Positions 10,648 to 22,957 of a stretch of DNA of 64,000 bases are shown here, in pieces. The stretch lies in contig JAWZXG010000031.1 of assembly GCA_037178625.1 (NCBI GenBank), positions 62,001 to 126,000 of the forward strand, given 5' to 3'. Under the pieces are notes generated by a model, which saw only the letters and a list, made by a program, of their open reading frames with translations, was not told the origin of the DNA and did not search any database. Made by a program: the position numbers and the translations under genes. The stretch is from Skeletonema tropicum. Taxonomy: Eukaryota > Bacillariophyta > Thalassiosirophyceae > Thalassiosirales > Thalassiosiraceae. Each line of letters opens with the position of its first letter. The first letter of the stretch is position 1.

Positions 10648-13600
10648 CTATTCGCCCCCCTTATCCTCAATCCGTCGGATTGCATCTTCACACCAATGGC
10701 ACTGCTCTTTCATGTGCAATTGAGTTGCGTACCTCCCGAGCTCTTTGAAATCAGATACAGCTGTAGATTGTCCAAGGAGCTTCCGTCTCTTCCTCGCTCT
10801 AGCTTGTCCAACTGCTTCTTCCGCCTCATCATATTCCACGCAAGTACGGCGAATATCAAAACGATAGTGACATTCATCACATCTCCAATCTAGAAATTTT
10901 CCCTCTCTCAGGGTATGTATGCATCGGCTTAAGCACTGAATTACGTTCAAGCAATGGCTCAGAGATTGCCCAAAAGGGCTCTTGGTTTTATCCAACAGAT
11001 CTCCCCATGCCAACGCAATCTCATGCACCAAGGCTATGCTATCGTGGCAAACCACTAGCTGCTGAGCGTACTTGCTCACATCTAGAGAACATTTCGTACA
11101 GGCTCTGAACCAATTCATTGACAAAATCATGTGTAATGCTTGATTCATAAAATCATCTGGCAAGCCTTCTACACTCGAGATTGCGCCTTTTATTATGTGT
11201 AGACATGCACGCAATACTCTGCGAATTTTCTTGCCACATTTCCGGTCAATAGACCATCGGTCCGTCCTGTCGGAGAGCTTTGCCCAAAATTCTTTGTTCC
11301 ATGCCTTCGTACATAAGCTCACGGCATCAGTGATTTTGCCATAGTGAACAGCGATAGCAGCCCTTTCATCAATGAATGAGATTGAGGGGACGCCGTCCGC
11401 CCCCTCACCATCTTCGTGTTTTGCAGTGTAATCAGGTCTTTCACTCCATTCCAAGTCCATGATGAGAGCTACCAAGTTGTTCGGCTGCAAAAATGGTGGA
11501 AGCTGGTACTTTTGTAGTTGCATATTGCGCCATGTTTCATCAACGGCAGTGATTGTTTCCAGTGTAGGTTCAAGCAAAAAGTCCATGACACGACACAGAG
11601 CCAAAGCTTCTCGGCAGAGATGAGAAATAGGGGTCTGCTCCAAGAGAAGCAAAGCTTTCGCCTCCAACACTGCCACAAGGGCCTTTGCCGCAGACTTGGG
11701 CTGTCCTTCAAAAGTTCTAGTCTCGTGTCGGTAGTAATAGCCCCCACTCCACGCATTACTAGAAAAGAATACTTCATAGTCTCCCTCATCTCTGAATTTA
11801 TTCACCGCCCATTGGCCCCGTCCAGACTCATAATTATCAAATTGCACCACGCCATCTGGAGAACATAAAGCATTCCTTAGCCATCTGAGTCCTAGTTCAA
11901 GCACGGTATAGCTATTTTCATGGAGATAGTGCATGATCGTGGAAGTGACGAATAGGGACGCCTTCTCTGATGAACCCGTCTTGAACTCTGACACACTGAT
12001 AAGATTCGACTCGATATCGTTAGCATCGCCGACCAAGAAGAGCGGATCAATCTCTCTGTAATGTTCGATCAATTCTGCAATTGTATCTGAAGCCAGGAAA
12101 GAAGACCTCACAAGCACCTTAGAAATAAAGCCTTTTACCATTTCGTCTCGTTCCTCCTCTGTAAGTTGTTGTCGCTTTCCAGATTGGACGTATGATTTCA
12201 TAGTATGATCCCAATCTCTTGTTTCGTGTACTAACTTTAGGCTGCGGAATGTTTCGAGAATGACTGCATCGATGGAAGTTCGGAGACTATCGGCGTCACT
12301 GAGATGGTTAGAGATGATGCTGGAGACGATTGCATCCATTGCGGATTGCTCATCATGACGATATGAATATGCCACCCCCATCCAAACTCGAGATTGAAGC
12401 ACATCTCCATTGAAAATGCTATCGTGAGAAGAGGAATTCAAACTCCTCACTTTCACTTTGAGGAAAGTCTCTAGGAGAGCATCTTGAACTTCTTGGCAGG
12501 TGTTGTGCCCAACGCTAGTAAACAATGCCGAGAAGCACGCAGACAAACTGCTCAGTGGAGATATTGAGTAGTATTCAAAGTGAAAACGATCCTCCTCAAT
12601 CTCCTTCAAAGATCCTATCACATCCAACGCAAATGATATGCAGCCTGTCCTAACTCCTATTTGGACGGAAGAAAACAACGCGAGCGTGAAGCAAAAGGTG
12701 GAGTGACAGCCTTCTTCCATCAAGAACTTGGCTGACTCGTACAGGAAGCAAATCAAGTCCAAGTAATCCGTTTCATCAAGGGTCTTTCCTATAGATTCAA
12801 ACTGTGTGAGGGAGCCTGATACATACGTTCTTGTCACAGTTAGTAGACCTAACTTCATGAGGAAATGTTTGAGTGAGAGATCTAAATTGTTAGCATCAGT
12901 CCGTGCAAACGTTGCCCGTGCAATTATGGCGATAGTTGCAAGAAGTGGAGATATTCCACTTTCGACAAAATACTTCTGTTCAAATATCTCTTGTATCTCG
13001 GCTGTAGATTTCGCAGCACAGAGGAAGGCTCGAGCAAGAGATTTGGTTGTCAAAAAACGCAGTGAGGGAGCCCCTGTCAGTCCTCTCTGTTGTGAAAACT
13101 CCCCAACGAAAGCTGGTTTCGGCCACTTCTCTTCCAAAATTTCTACCAGGTTCTCAATTCCCTCCATGGGAAATTTGTCATAGTATGTATCTATACCTTC
13201 CATCACTTCTAAAATGTATGCTTGCATGCACAACACGCTCGCGCGTGTGTTGGTTGAAAGGAGACCTTTGCTTAGTTGTGATAGCCCTTCGACGTTTTTG
13301 GAGGCACTTGCCTGGACCATAGCTTCATCTACAAGCCCATTATTGAAGAGATATTGTATGCATTCATGATCACCTCCCAAAATGCGTGCAAACGCATTCG
13401 CGTCGCGAGTCCTTCCAAGCTTTTTTGTCATGTTAAAGCGTTCTTTGATTACAGTAGGAGCTTCGTATTGCGTTAACCCCGATAAAGACAGTTCTTCTTC
13501 ATTGTTACAACCTCGAAGGCAGTGAAATAACGGATGTTGCCAGCCATGACTGTGAAATATTTCACATGCTGGATGAGAAAGCCGGCCCCACCATACCTTG

Positions 13601-15833
13601 TACTCGGTTGCTCTTCTATTTTCTTTTGACCAGCGAAAATCTGAGAGATGATAATTATACAGTGAGAAAGTATATGAAGGGAAAAGATGCATCAATACAT
13701 CACTCACTCACCCGATGAATCACTAGGAGCGTAAACAAATCCACTTTGAAGAATATCAAAGAACCAATGACTACCGGCTTCACGTTTAGTGGATTCAATG
13801 TCGAAGTAGGCCAATGAAATTGCAGCTACATACGGATGATACTCTCTCCACAATTCCTGAAACTTCTTTGCGACAACGACATTTGCACCGTCTTCCCGTT
13901 CATATGATTCGTTGTGATCGTGCCAATGGCCTACTGCTCCTATTGTATCCCCGTCGCAAAAGACACTCAGACAACATGCAGCCACAATGGATGCATTTCG
14001 GAGATCTCCTAACTCAATTAATGCCTTGATACTTTTCACCGTGGAATTGACAGCTGGCTGAATTTTCTTCTTCCAAATAGAATCAAATTTCGTCTGACTA
14101 TGCTCGGTGGTGTAATTAGTGAGATCTCTTATGTATTCTTCTTTCAGGCCAGCTGTAAGACCAGCAACGTCGATGACAAATTTCATTGCTGAGGAATCCT
14201 CATGCTCCGCCTCGCACCATCCAAAAGATAGTTTCGACTGTAGATCGTACTTCGACCACTGCGGCAATGGTGCCGCTCTTAACCATGGTTCCTCTTCTAC
14301 ATCATTGGATCCTTCTTCTCCGTCATAATCATCATCATCATCTGAACAGGAGCTGTCCCACAACTTAATAATCCTCGACGCATACAGTTTAGTTTTCCTC
14401 TCCGCATCTTTCTTCAGCGACAAAATGGAATCCAATTCAGATTCAACACGATCGATGGCACTTTGCAAAGATTGTTGTTCACTTTTGAGAGTCTGATCAA
14501 TGGTTGTGACGACATTCGAGAGGGCATTGAGAAGAGCTTTATTTTCTTTGACCCAAGCACTCACGAGCTTAGAAGCCACTTCAACATATCCATCATTCTC
14601 TTCCCATTCTGAATTCTCCTCGTCGTCACTTTCTTCCATTGGTATGCTTTCCGAAGCACCCTTCCATGTCATCAGATTTTCTTTGATCTGTGTCGATGCC
14701 TCAAAGCAAGTGTGTACTATCTCTTCTAATTCAAAAACATCATGATAGTCAGGCCATGCATCTCCGTGTTGCTGATTCATAAACTCTAGTGTCGTAAGTG
14801 ATAGAATTCCTTCCTTTCCAAGCTCATAAATAGAGGCAGAATCCGTCCCTCGCTCCGCAATCTTGCACAAGAGCGACTTCATCTTCTCAATTGCATTCTG
14901 ACAATATTCCACACTCTTCCTGAACTGAGAATTCCTCCCCGATGATATATCGTCAAGCTCTTCTTTCTCTGAGTTATTTATCCCTTCAGCATTAGTAGTA
15001 GCTCGCCATTCTGAAGGCGATGGCAACTTCGGCCATTTGGAAGGGGCAGGGATGTGATTGCACATATACCTCCAGTTGTAGAGCTGTTTGGAGATTGATT
15101 CCGCCAGTGGTAAAAGAAAGTTAGGATCCGGATGGTGAAAGTTCGCCCCACTAGATCCATCGTTGAGAAGTTCTGTCAGGATGAGTGCTCGAATGACTTC
15201 GAACTCATCTTCATCTACATCCTCCTCGTCACTGTATTCATCTTCTTCTCCACTCCCGGGTGACCTCATCTTCACATCAGTTCCATCTGCACCATTCTTC
15301 ATGTTTACTAAGCGGACACATTCCCCCCTCCTCTTGCCAGTAGCTGCACCTGAGGTATTGTCAAAATATGTTGCATTGCCCTCATGACATTTATTGACTG
15401 CTGCAACCAACACAGCTGCATCTATCTCACTCCAACACATGTGGTTGCGGATGATATCACTATCAATTACGTTTCCATCTCGATCAAATCTGATCAGCTG
15501 ACAGGGCATGGTGGTCGTATTGAAGACAAATAGAATGAATTGATCTGAGGGAACATGATGAGCGAGGCACACGACGTATGCTGGATTGCTATCATGATGT
15601 GTTGTATTATCTTTTGCTGGAAATTTATGTCCACTGGAGCGCAATATCAGACGGATATTTTCACCCTCTTCGACGGCTGACTCGATTACAGACATATCTT
15701 TCAATGGATCGGCTGGATTACTTCCTGCTGATGCTGCTCCATTATTTTTATTGCTTGAGTGCAGTGACGGCTTTGCGATTCCACCTGTTACACGCAAGAA
15801 GGAATCGATCGATTTTTTATCGAGAGAATCCAT
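10648..15833 (-). CDS. Large protein of unknown function, paralogue B (two exons, intact)
   Basis: Exon 1 runs 15833 to 13712 and exon 2 from 13640 to 10648. The 71-nt intron (13641-13711) has a GTGAGT donor and a CTCAG acceptor, and splits a codon in the same phase and at the same protein position as in paralogue A. The spliced frame is continuous for 1704 residues. Visible parts are an N-terminal conserved region (IDSFLRVTGG; NPAYVVCLAHHVPSDQFILF; CHEGNATYFD), acidic serine/glutamate-rich linkers, a helical central region, long stretches nearly identical to A (LFSSVQIGVRTGC; SPFGQSLSHCLNVI), a basic cluster (ARARKRRKL) and a final C-x2-C element. The bipartite-looking basic patch suggests nuclear location, as inference. 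I recognise no catalytic motif. The start is chosen because the MDSLDKKSIDSFLRVTGG context aligns with the start of A. Confidence 0.8.
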
Positions 15834-16419
15834 TTTCGATGTTGCTGGAGCTAGATTATTTTATTTGCTACCTCTTTGTGCTGATGATATTACTGCATAA
15901 TGATGAATAAGATTGAAGCTATTGCGGTCAGAGGAAATGATATGATTCCTGTATTGCAGGCAGCTGATGATCCGACAAGACATGTCATGACACATGTCAT
16001 CTATTCTTTGCAAATGATATCAATAACCACTCAATGATCTTCTAAGCACATCATGCTGACCCTCACCTTTCATCCATTCTGATCTACTGCCGCCTAAGAT
16101 GTATTCGTTTGTGGGCCTGAAGACCAAATGCCGCTGGCAGCTAGCTATTTATTACGCTTGTTGGTTGATTGCATGCGCTTCAATGCATGTTGTTCATTTC
16201 AAATTTTTGAGCTTTGTCATTGGTCTACGCGGGGGCTCTCCCCCCGCATATCCTTTGAATGAGCACACATTTGCTTCTAAATGCCCAATAATCATGGTCG
16301 TAATGCCCAATAATTAATAATTGCCTATATATTGGTGTCAATTGCCCTATGGGATATGCCCCCGTGCCCTCTTTTATCGAAATACCCGCCCACCCAAGTA
16401 ATCGATATCCCTAGTGAGT
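15834..16419. other. Upstream region of paralogue B
   Basis: Contains the short conserved leader shared with paralogue A and a GC-rich hairpin near 16229-16248 (GCGGGGG, loop, CCCCCGC). No gene is supported. Confidence 0.4.
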
Positions 16420-16450
16420 GGTGATGGACAGATATCCCAACCATTTTTTG

Positions 16451-16474
16451 AAAACTGTACCTCAGTACAGTTTT
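16451..16474. repeat. AAAACTGTAC palindrome, left copy
   Basis: AAAACTGTAC, spacer CTCA, then its reverse complement. The same motif recurs at 18069-18092 with spacer CGAA, at 20194-20222 in disrupted form, and spans the insertion point of the nested element. Confidence 0.7.
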
Positions 16475-16518
16475 GCGTAGACCTCTGGTATGTTTCTACG
16501 TGAAGGGCAAAACTGTAC

Positions 16519-17896
16519 CGTCTTTACCTTAGATCGTGTCCGGATTTTTCTATTGTCCGCACTGTTTTTCCAGGGGTAAGGACGTGTCCGCATCCTTTTT
16601 CGCGGTAGTGTCCGCCCTCAACCGGACACTTTCTAGCACATTTTGCTGCGCTTTGGCAGATCCAACACACCGACCATGAGACCTGAGAATTCTTGTCCCA
16701 AAAAAAAACATTTTTGCCCCGGATCCAAAAACTCAAAAAATCACAGAACACGATGACGCTATCGATGCATTGACAATACCTCTAACACCGTCGCAAAACC
16801 ATCTATAGACTCATAAGCATAGATCCTAGACCTATTTTCAACACTGATTCGAATGGTGTTGTCCGTGACTAGCGATATCCAACGTGTATTGACGTATCGA
16901 CCCTTACATCAGCGGCACTTTTTCACCCTCCAAACCGACATATCGATTTGTAACCGTCGATACAGAGCGATATCACTGCAAATAACACCATGGTGTGTTA
17001 CCTAGTAGGGGGCGGTGATTGGAGGATATTTAATGACACTGCACTCGTGGTCTAACATAATATAGGCCAAGAGAGGTTCAATTAAATCTCCCATTAGACT
17101 CTGCAATCTCAGGGGTCAACAATGTTCATTCATTCCAGTAAATCAAATAAGTGGCGGAGAAACATTACCCTGATATGTTCCTTTGGTCATGCACCTCATT
17201 AAATGTCTACTCTAGAGATGATAAACAATTTACATTACATGTGCTTCCCAGCAATTATTACTTAATCAATCAAGTAAGAGTTGCTCTACGGAAATCCAGT
17301 AATAAAGAAAGATGTTGTAGCTGCCAATTCGATTACCACCAGATCATGTTTAGTGCACCTCTTTCCGTCATTCGACTGCTTGGTTTTGGGTTGCGTTCAT
17401 TTCCTCCAGTCGTACAAGTCGTTACAATTGTATGATCGTAGGAATAATTGCACACCAACACGTCCATCTCCACTTGTATCTTAAGCCTATACACCCCTAA
17501 CAGGATCATTGATTGTTTTGTTTTCGCAGAATTCATATAAAAGCTTTCCTCACAATCTCTCTTCCAATTCACAAGACTCGGGCAGCCTCGCCCATATTAC
17601 CCAGCACGGATATTATTACCACAACGAAGTATTAGCACCATCTTGAAGATGTGGAAAATGGGAACGAAGACGACTTTGAAATGATAGATAGTGCATTTGG
17701 CATCATTGACGACGAGGACGAAGGCAATGCGCAGTTGGATTAGATTAATTTAAGTATTTGTTGTTAGACGTTTACTAAGAAACGCTTGAAAGTGTCCGGA
17801 TTCTAGAATGTGTCCGTGCATCCACGCAGGGGGGGTGAACATGTCCGGACTGCAATAGTGGGGTTATGTACACGGACACGATCTAAGGTATAGACG
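16519..17896. mobile_element. Nested MITE-like element flanked by GTAC, with GTGTCCG subterminal repeats
   Basis: Inverted termini CGTCTTTACCTTAGATCGTG at 16519 and the inverse with one mismatch ending at 17896 extend through TGTCCG. GTAC stands immediately outside both ends (16515-16518 and 17897-17900). Removing the element and one GTAC recreates an AAAACTGTAC palindrome of the host element, so the GTAC pair looks like a target duplication. GTGTCCG or its inverse recurs near both ends (for example 16536, 16585, 16611, 17792, 17851). The interior includes small ORFs without domain signal and no transposase. Confidence 0.7.
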
Positions 17897-18068
17897 GTAC
17901 CTCGGTACAGTTTTCAAAAAAGGCAGTAGGCCTCGTGATAGTTGTGTGAATAAAGCATTACAGGTCATGTGGCCTATAGGTCTTATTATTGCGTACAAGG
18001 GCTAAAGGTTTTTTGAAAAAATGCCGTTAGGAGCTGCCTAGCTTTGCCCGCTAACAAAGTTGAGTTTG

Positions 18069-18092
18069 AAAACTGTACCGAAGTACAGTTTT
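18069..18092. repeat. AAAACTGTAC palindrome, internal copy
   Basis: AAAACTGTAC, spacer CGAA, and its reverse complement. It is followed at 18103-18183 by a larger imperfect inverted repeat (GGGTACTGGGCCCAACA against its inverse), so this part of the element is built of stacked palindromes. Confidence 0.6.
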
Positions 18093-18140
18093 CAATGCCT
18101 ACGGGTACTGGGCCCAACACGAAAACTGTACTCCATTTTG

Positions 18141-18164
18141 AAATATCCTTTTAAAAGGATATTT
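18141..18164. repeat. 24-bp perfect palindrome, copy 1
   Basis: AAATATCCTTTT directly followed by its reverse complement with no spacer. A degenerate version lies at 18365-18386. Confidence 0.75.
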
Positions 18165-18420
18165 GCTGTCGGGCTCAGTACCCAAAGGACCTGAAATTTT
18201 GCTACTCCGACTTGTTAGTGATTAAAGCTAGCGAGTAGAGTACAGCTCCTTTTGTGTTTCCCCTCAAAAACCTGTAGCCCTTCTACTCGATAAAGTGACC
18301 TAAAGGCCACACATGGCGCTGATATTTACCAACAACAACGTACTTATTTGCACGAGGCCTAAGGATATCCTTCAAAAAGGATATTTGCCTCTCACGTAGA
18401 AACATACCAGAGCTCTACGT

Positions 18421-18444
18421 AAATATCCTTTTAAAAGGATATTT
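18421..18444. repeat. 24-bp perfect palindrome, copy 2
   Basis: Identical to the palindrome at 18141-18164. It abuts the right terminal inverted repeat of the 16420-18475 element, in the position held by an AAAACTGTAC palindrome at the left end. Confidence 0.75.
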
Positions 18445-18475
18445 CAAAAAATGGTTGGGATATCTGTCCATCACC

Positions 18476-20129
18476 GATTTTACCAGGTATCCCCCTACCA
18501 GATGCAACGATTTCTACGACAATCAACTTATGACACTAGTATTGTGACTATTCTACAGAATGGATTCTACACTTTCCTGAACCCCACCACACCTATCCTA
18601 CACCCCCTACGGCCTACATCATGGCACTTCTACACCCCATGGGCGACCAGCCACTGCAATCACCGGTCATATTCTGTTAGCGCATGTTATGAGCTTTCAT
18701 TAGAGCCGCCGGTCGGCGTTGTAGGTGGCGAATTATTCAAAATATAGCGTGTAGTGTCGAAAAATGAGGACATCGATCGCAACAAGATATTATTGATGCA
18801 CATTAAATGTTGGGGCGGATAAAACCACAAATCAATGAAAGCCGTGGCATAAATCGTCTAATGATATATATGGAGGGTATTTGCAACATGGCGGTATCAT
18901 TGGGCGGTCGTCAGTGTCGATTGATGCGTTATTGGGGGCCGAAAAAAGTGCACTCGGACGACGCTGCAGACGATGTCATCGTTATATATATAAAGATGTT
19001 TCGCTTCCCTGTTAATGATAAAAAATTAACATGATACTGCCAACCTCAATGATCAACAAAATAATAAGCTTGAATTTACCGCCGGGGTGGACTATCCATG
19101 AGCTAGCTATGTCAACGAAATAATCCTTGAGTATCTACCTGTTATGCAAGAAATGAAAATGCAATCCACAACTTCTGTTGGGTGGTTATTGACATAATAA
19201 AATGGGAAGAGACATTGTACCAGGCAACTGTCTTTGTAATTATTCTATAAGAGCGAGGAGGAACAATAATTTGGTAACCTGCATCTTGAAACTACGAATA
19301 AGAATTCATTATTGATGAAATACATGATGCTATTTAGTTCGAATAATTTCAAATAACACGCACAATCTGTCGACTTATTTCGTTATAATGGCAATATTCG
19401 TGGTAATATGTGATCACCCAAACTACCAACGCATACATGATGTCTCCATAATGTGCTCTTGGCCAAAATATATTGTAAAGAGTACAAATATGCTGTTGAC
19501 CTATTCAGCTCTACTCTGTAATTCAAATCTTCAGAGATACTTTGTTGGCATGTACTACTTCAAATGAGCATGAACATAGTCTCCCATGCAGATTAAATAC
19601 ATGTTGTAGGATTTGATAATATGATGTTGTTGTGTAAGCATTGATATTATATTAATTGAAGACATTTAAGTCGCTTGCACCATCTTGATGGGTGCCGTAA
19701 TGGTGTTCAAAACCTCAATAATGGGAGTTAGGAAGGATGACCTCCAACAAATTACCGGCGGCATTCATTTATGATAGTAACATGAAGGATATGCAGGGGT
19801 GGTACTCCATGGCATCTATCATAACATGGATTAATGACCCTCATTGACCCTCTGACGCATGCTCGGATTATGACGAATTTCCATTTAGTGACCAAATACG
19901 TCGCCACACGCTAAATATCGAGACCTTCCGACTGGACCATTGGATTCTGCGTTAAAAATGGGTTCAGAGACAATATTCGGGGGTTAGTAGGTGTAAGGTA
20001 GCTGGTGTTAATGGCGTGGTACTTCTGATAGCGACATGGTGGTTTTGTGATGGGTTACTAGTGTCCATCAGCTATGTGGGTTCTCATGGTGTAACTGCTT
20101 CTGTTTTTACTACACAGTGCACACTAGTA
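18476..20129. other. Gene-free stretch
   Basis: AT-rich sequence with no ORF showing family signal on either strand and no clear repeat boundary. Confidence 0.4.
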
Positions 20130-20270
20130 TTTTGGTGATGTCCATATCTGTCCATCATCAACACCCAACACCAAAAACTCACTAGGGATTTTTGAAAACT
20201 GTACCTCAGTACTTACAGTTTTGCGTAGACCTCTGGTATCTGGTGTTTCTACGTGAAGGGCAAAACGGCA
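20130..20270. repeat. Terminal fragment related to the 16420-18475 element
   Basis: Contains an inverted GACAGATATGGA-type stretch, the inverse of TCCCTAGTGAGT found at 16409-16420, a disrupted AAAACTGTAC palindrome, and the GCGTAGACCTCTGGTAT block that follows the palindrome at the element's left end. It is a worn or rearranged second copy of the same family. Confidence 0.55.
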
Positions 20271-21754
20271 TTTTTTTCGTGCTGTTTCCTTCGTCGATTT
20301 TGGGGGCGAAAAAGAAGGAGAAAAGAAGGAGGAAAGTTCGCGTGCTCTGGATGGCTCTGGGTAGCAGCTGCATCACAGCTGCTATATAAGTAGAGGATGC
20401 AGACTACTATTGTTATTCTTCTTCGATACATATTATTTCATTATCTAATTGAAGTCTAGCCACCCTGCTAGGAGATTGGCTTCAAGCCAAGGGTTCAGAA
20501 TGCATGGCATCTTGAATGCATCCAAGCAGGAGCTAAACTATTGATATGGATAGTATGTACGGTTGTAACTCTCTTTCATTTGTGTCAACACTGCTTATTA
20601 TAAGGTTACAATCCTCTCCAATCTTCTACTGTGCAGCAGAACTGAGTTGTTGTTGAATCTCAAATCTTATATGTCATATTTGCCGCATAGAGTTGAATAC
20701 CATCAGTAATGCTTTCTCGCTCTCATATTACGTATTCGTTTGTTTCAAATTGTGCAACCTTTTGTCCACTATCACAACGACTCAAATTGGCACAAGCAGA
20801 GTAATACATGTGTCATAGTCGATGCAGGTCATACTAGATAGTAATTGTTGCGTGCGGATGCATATGTTGTACAGAGGTATGCCCACTTTATACGGTACAC
20901 AAAGCAACTTGCAAACACGAATAATGCAGCAACTAACACCAGAAAAAACGTATCTTTGACCAAGCCGATAGTTATGAATCATTAGAAGAGTATTTCCACT
21001 ATCAGGAGGGGCAAGAGCTTCACCTGACGCATCTGTTTTGGTTGATGTCGAGCGCGACGCCCAAAGCGCCAACAATCATCACGTGTTGAGTATTTTGTGA
21101 GCTCGACGACGACGCAACACATTTATCTGATTGTCAGCAACCTCAGAGATATTCTTTACCTCTTTCATTTTGTGTTGGTTAAACGGAATCGTCCGACGAT
21201 GGAGGATAGAGGGAGCCGTCGACGCGTAGATTTTGTCACAACATCAACGTGATGTTTGCGCATAATTTGCATAAATACGATGGCGATTTGAGGGTTCTGC
21301 CTCTATAGATCAATCCAAAGGACCGTTCGGATGCGGTCGATGATCAAGTCGCTATTCGTGGGGACTTGTTAGTTGTGTATGCCGCATGTTGGCGCCGGCA
21401 ATCTCTGACGGACAAGCATGGTTTGATGGGGGTAGGTTCGCAACCTGGTCACGAATCGACAGCTCTACGTGATTTATCCCTATGAGACAGACGAGTAACG
21501 TTGAACCTCGTGACTTGAAGTGACCGTATTTGCACCCCCTCCGTGACCGTATTTGCACCACCACCGTGACCGTAAGTATTTGTAAGAAACAGCACAAAAA
21601 CGTTGCCACCGGCCATATCATATCACTTAGGAAATTAGGTAAATGTTGCATTATCGCTACCTAGACATCATTGAACCAACAATTGGAGTCTTCATACGCC
21701 GAGGGCAGAACCAAACAGCGTCGCAGTCGGAACCACGGGAGAGGGTTGTCTCTC
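20271..21754. other. Gene-free stretch, partly LTR-like in composition
   Basis: A TATA-like CTATATAAG at 20381-20389 is followed by pyrimidine-rich sequence, which could be a core promoter or part of an LTR; I found no matching second LTR, so this stays open. Short repeats of GTGACCGTATTTGCACC lie at 21520-21576. Confidence 0.3.
21520..21576. repeat. Short tandem motif GTGACCGTATTTGCACC
   Basis: Two full 17-bp copies (21520-21536, 21543-21559) and a partial third from 21566, spaced by 6 nt. Confidence 0.7.
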
Positions 21755-22840
21755 CTACCACAGCTCGTTTAAAAGCCCGGGATATATTGACGTGTATGTC
21801 AATAAGCCTGTATACAGGCGAGATATACAAATACAAGTATTTGCACGAGAGTATAAGCATATACCCATCTCTATCCGTGGTTGTTTTGACCGCGTCGAAG
21901 TAGGTCGAAGTGCTGCCTGAGCCCGCTGGCGACGTATCAAGAAGGCTTCACGTGCCGCTTTTACTGAAAGCAGCCAATAAGCCTGATGTTCACCAGAAGT
22001 TGTTTCGAGATCATCGAGATTGATTTCCATCAAATATTTATCCTCCTCTCCAAGCCCTTCTAAGCCCATCTCTTGCTGCTCCTCTATAGCTATTTGTAGC
22101 TCCTCCTTCCTCTCTAACGCAAGCATACCCGAAATTTTATCATGAATCAAGAAATTCCTCACCAGCCACTGTCCATGGGTCATCTCCATCAGCTTGATTG
22201 AGAAGCTCTGTGCCCATTTTGCGCCCGAAAGATAGCTGCCTTCCAGACGACGATGTGTCTCTTGAATCGCACAGAACTCCTTGGATATCATTCCTTCCAT
22301 AAACCGCCGCCATCCAATCTTATCTTGTGAACGTGCCAACTTCCGCAGTATCGGGTCATGATCGCTAGCAATGCAGTCCATAAAGCTTTTGCCATTCCGA
22401 GCCCTCACGAAACTCATGATATACTTTTCCAGCACTTCACATGTCCCCACCGATTGTAACCAGGACTGTAAATTATCCGCTGACATCTGAAAACATTTCA
22501 CCCTATCCTCTTCTTCGCACATTAAGATTAAGACGTGAGCGCATGACTCCTGTGCATCCAGACAAGAAGGACACAGAGAGTGATTAGGATCACATCTGTG
22601 TAACCGCAAGTTGGTGCCGGCTATGTCGTGAACTTGCTTGCATGCCCATAGTTGGAAAAGCCGCGGGACCTCGTGTAATGCCTTGTTCACGTTGACCCAA
22701 TCTACTTGGACGAACGCGGATGGGAGTGGGAGCAGGATCTGTCTCTTAGCGAAGATCTCCTTGGCCAGCGCGGCCACCGGTGATGGGTGAGATGAGCCGA
22801 GCGGAGCGATGCGATGTTCTAAGTGGAGCGTTGCTCTCAC
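21755..22840 (-). CDS. Retroelement-type zinc-knuckle ORF, probably a C-terminal fragment
   Basis: A 361-codon ORF. Around residues 80-110 it has a C-x6-C-x2-C-x5-C-x2-H-x5-C pattern (CDPNHSLCPSC, then ESCAHVLILMC). This resembles the zinc-binding domain that follows reverse transcriptase in many non-LTR retroelements. The preceding NKALHEVPRLFQLWACKQV and following SQDKIGWRRFMEGM, THGQWLVRNFLIHDK and EINLDDLETTSGE blocks resemble ORFs that I recall as multicopy in diatom genomes, unverified here. No reverse transcriptase core is present upstream, so this is a 5'-truncated piece or a domesticated tail. The last 40 or so codons are of low complexity and may be read-through into non-coding DNA. 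It is divergent from the LRR pseudogene starting at 22958. Confidence 0.5.
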   Translation of the reverse strand: MRATLHLEHRIAPLGSSHPSPVAALAKEIFAKRQILLPLPSAFVQVDWVNVNKALHEVPRLFQLWACKQVHDIAGTNLRLHRCDPNHSLCPSCLDAQESCAHVLILMCEEEDRVKCFQMSADNLQSWLQSVGTCEVLEKYIMSFVRARNGKSFMDCIASDHDPILRKLARSQDKIGWRRFMEGMISKEFCAIQETHRRLEGSYLSGAKWAQSFSIKLMEMTHGQWLVRNFLIHDKISGMLALERKEELQIAIEEQQEMGLEGLGEEDKYLMEINLDDLETTSGEHQAYWLLSVKAAREAFLIRRQRAQAALRPTSTRSKQPRIEMGICLYSRANTCICISRLYTGLLTYTSIYPGLLNELW

Positions 22841-22957
22841 AGAGAACTATATTCAGTCTAACCTCGGGTATAACTCTAGCCTTCTGAAGAAGCTTGGATA
22901 CTAATCAAAGATAAAGGACAACATTCCAAATCATTGACGGCAGCGGAGGTGATAAAA

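Larger units (their letters stand above)
16420..18475. mobile_element. Transposon-like element with perfect 32-bp terminal inverted repeats, carrying a nested element
   Basis: GGTGATGGACAGATATCCCA and the next 12 bases at 16420-16451 are repeated exactly in inverse at 18444-18475. Just inside each end lies a palindromic module followed by the same 30-odd bases (CGTAGA-x-CTCTGGTATGTTTC). The module is AAAACTGTAC-type on the left and ATATCC-type on the right. Further palindromes of both types lie in the body. No transposase is visible. A related fragment lies at 20130-20270. I could not identify a convincing target duplication. Confidence 0.65.

Noticed and set aside
20381..20470. TATA-like site and pyrimidine tract as an LTR or gene promoter
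   Set aside because: No second LTR, primer-binding site or downstream coding region could be found, so only mentioned in the intergenic note.
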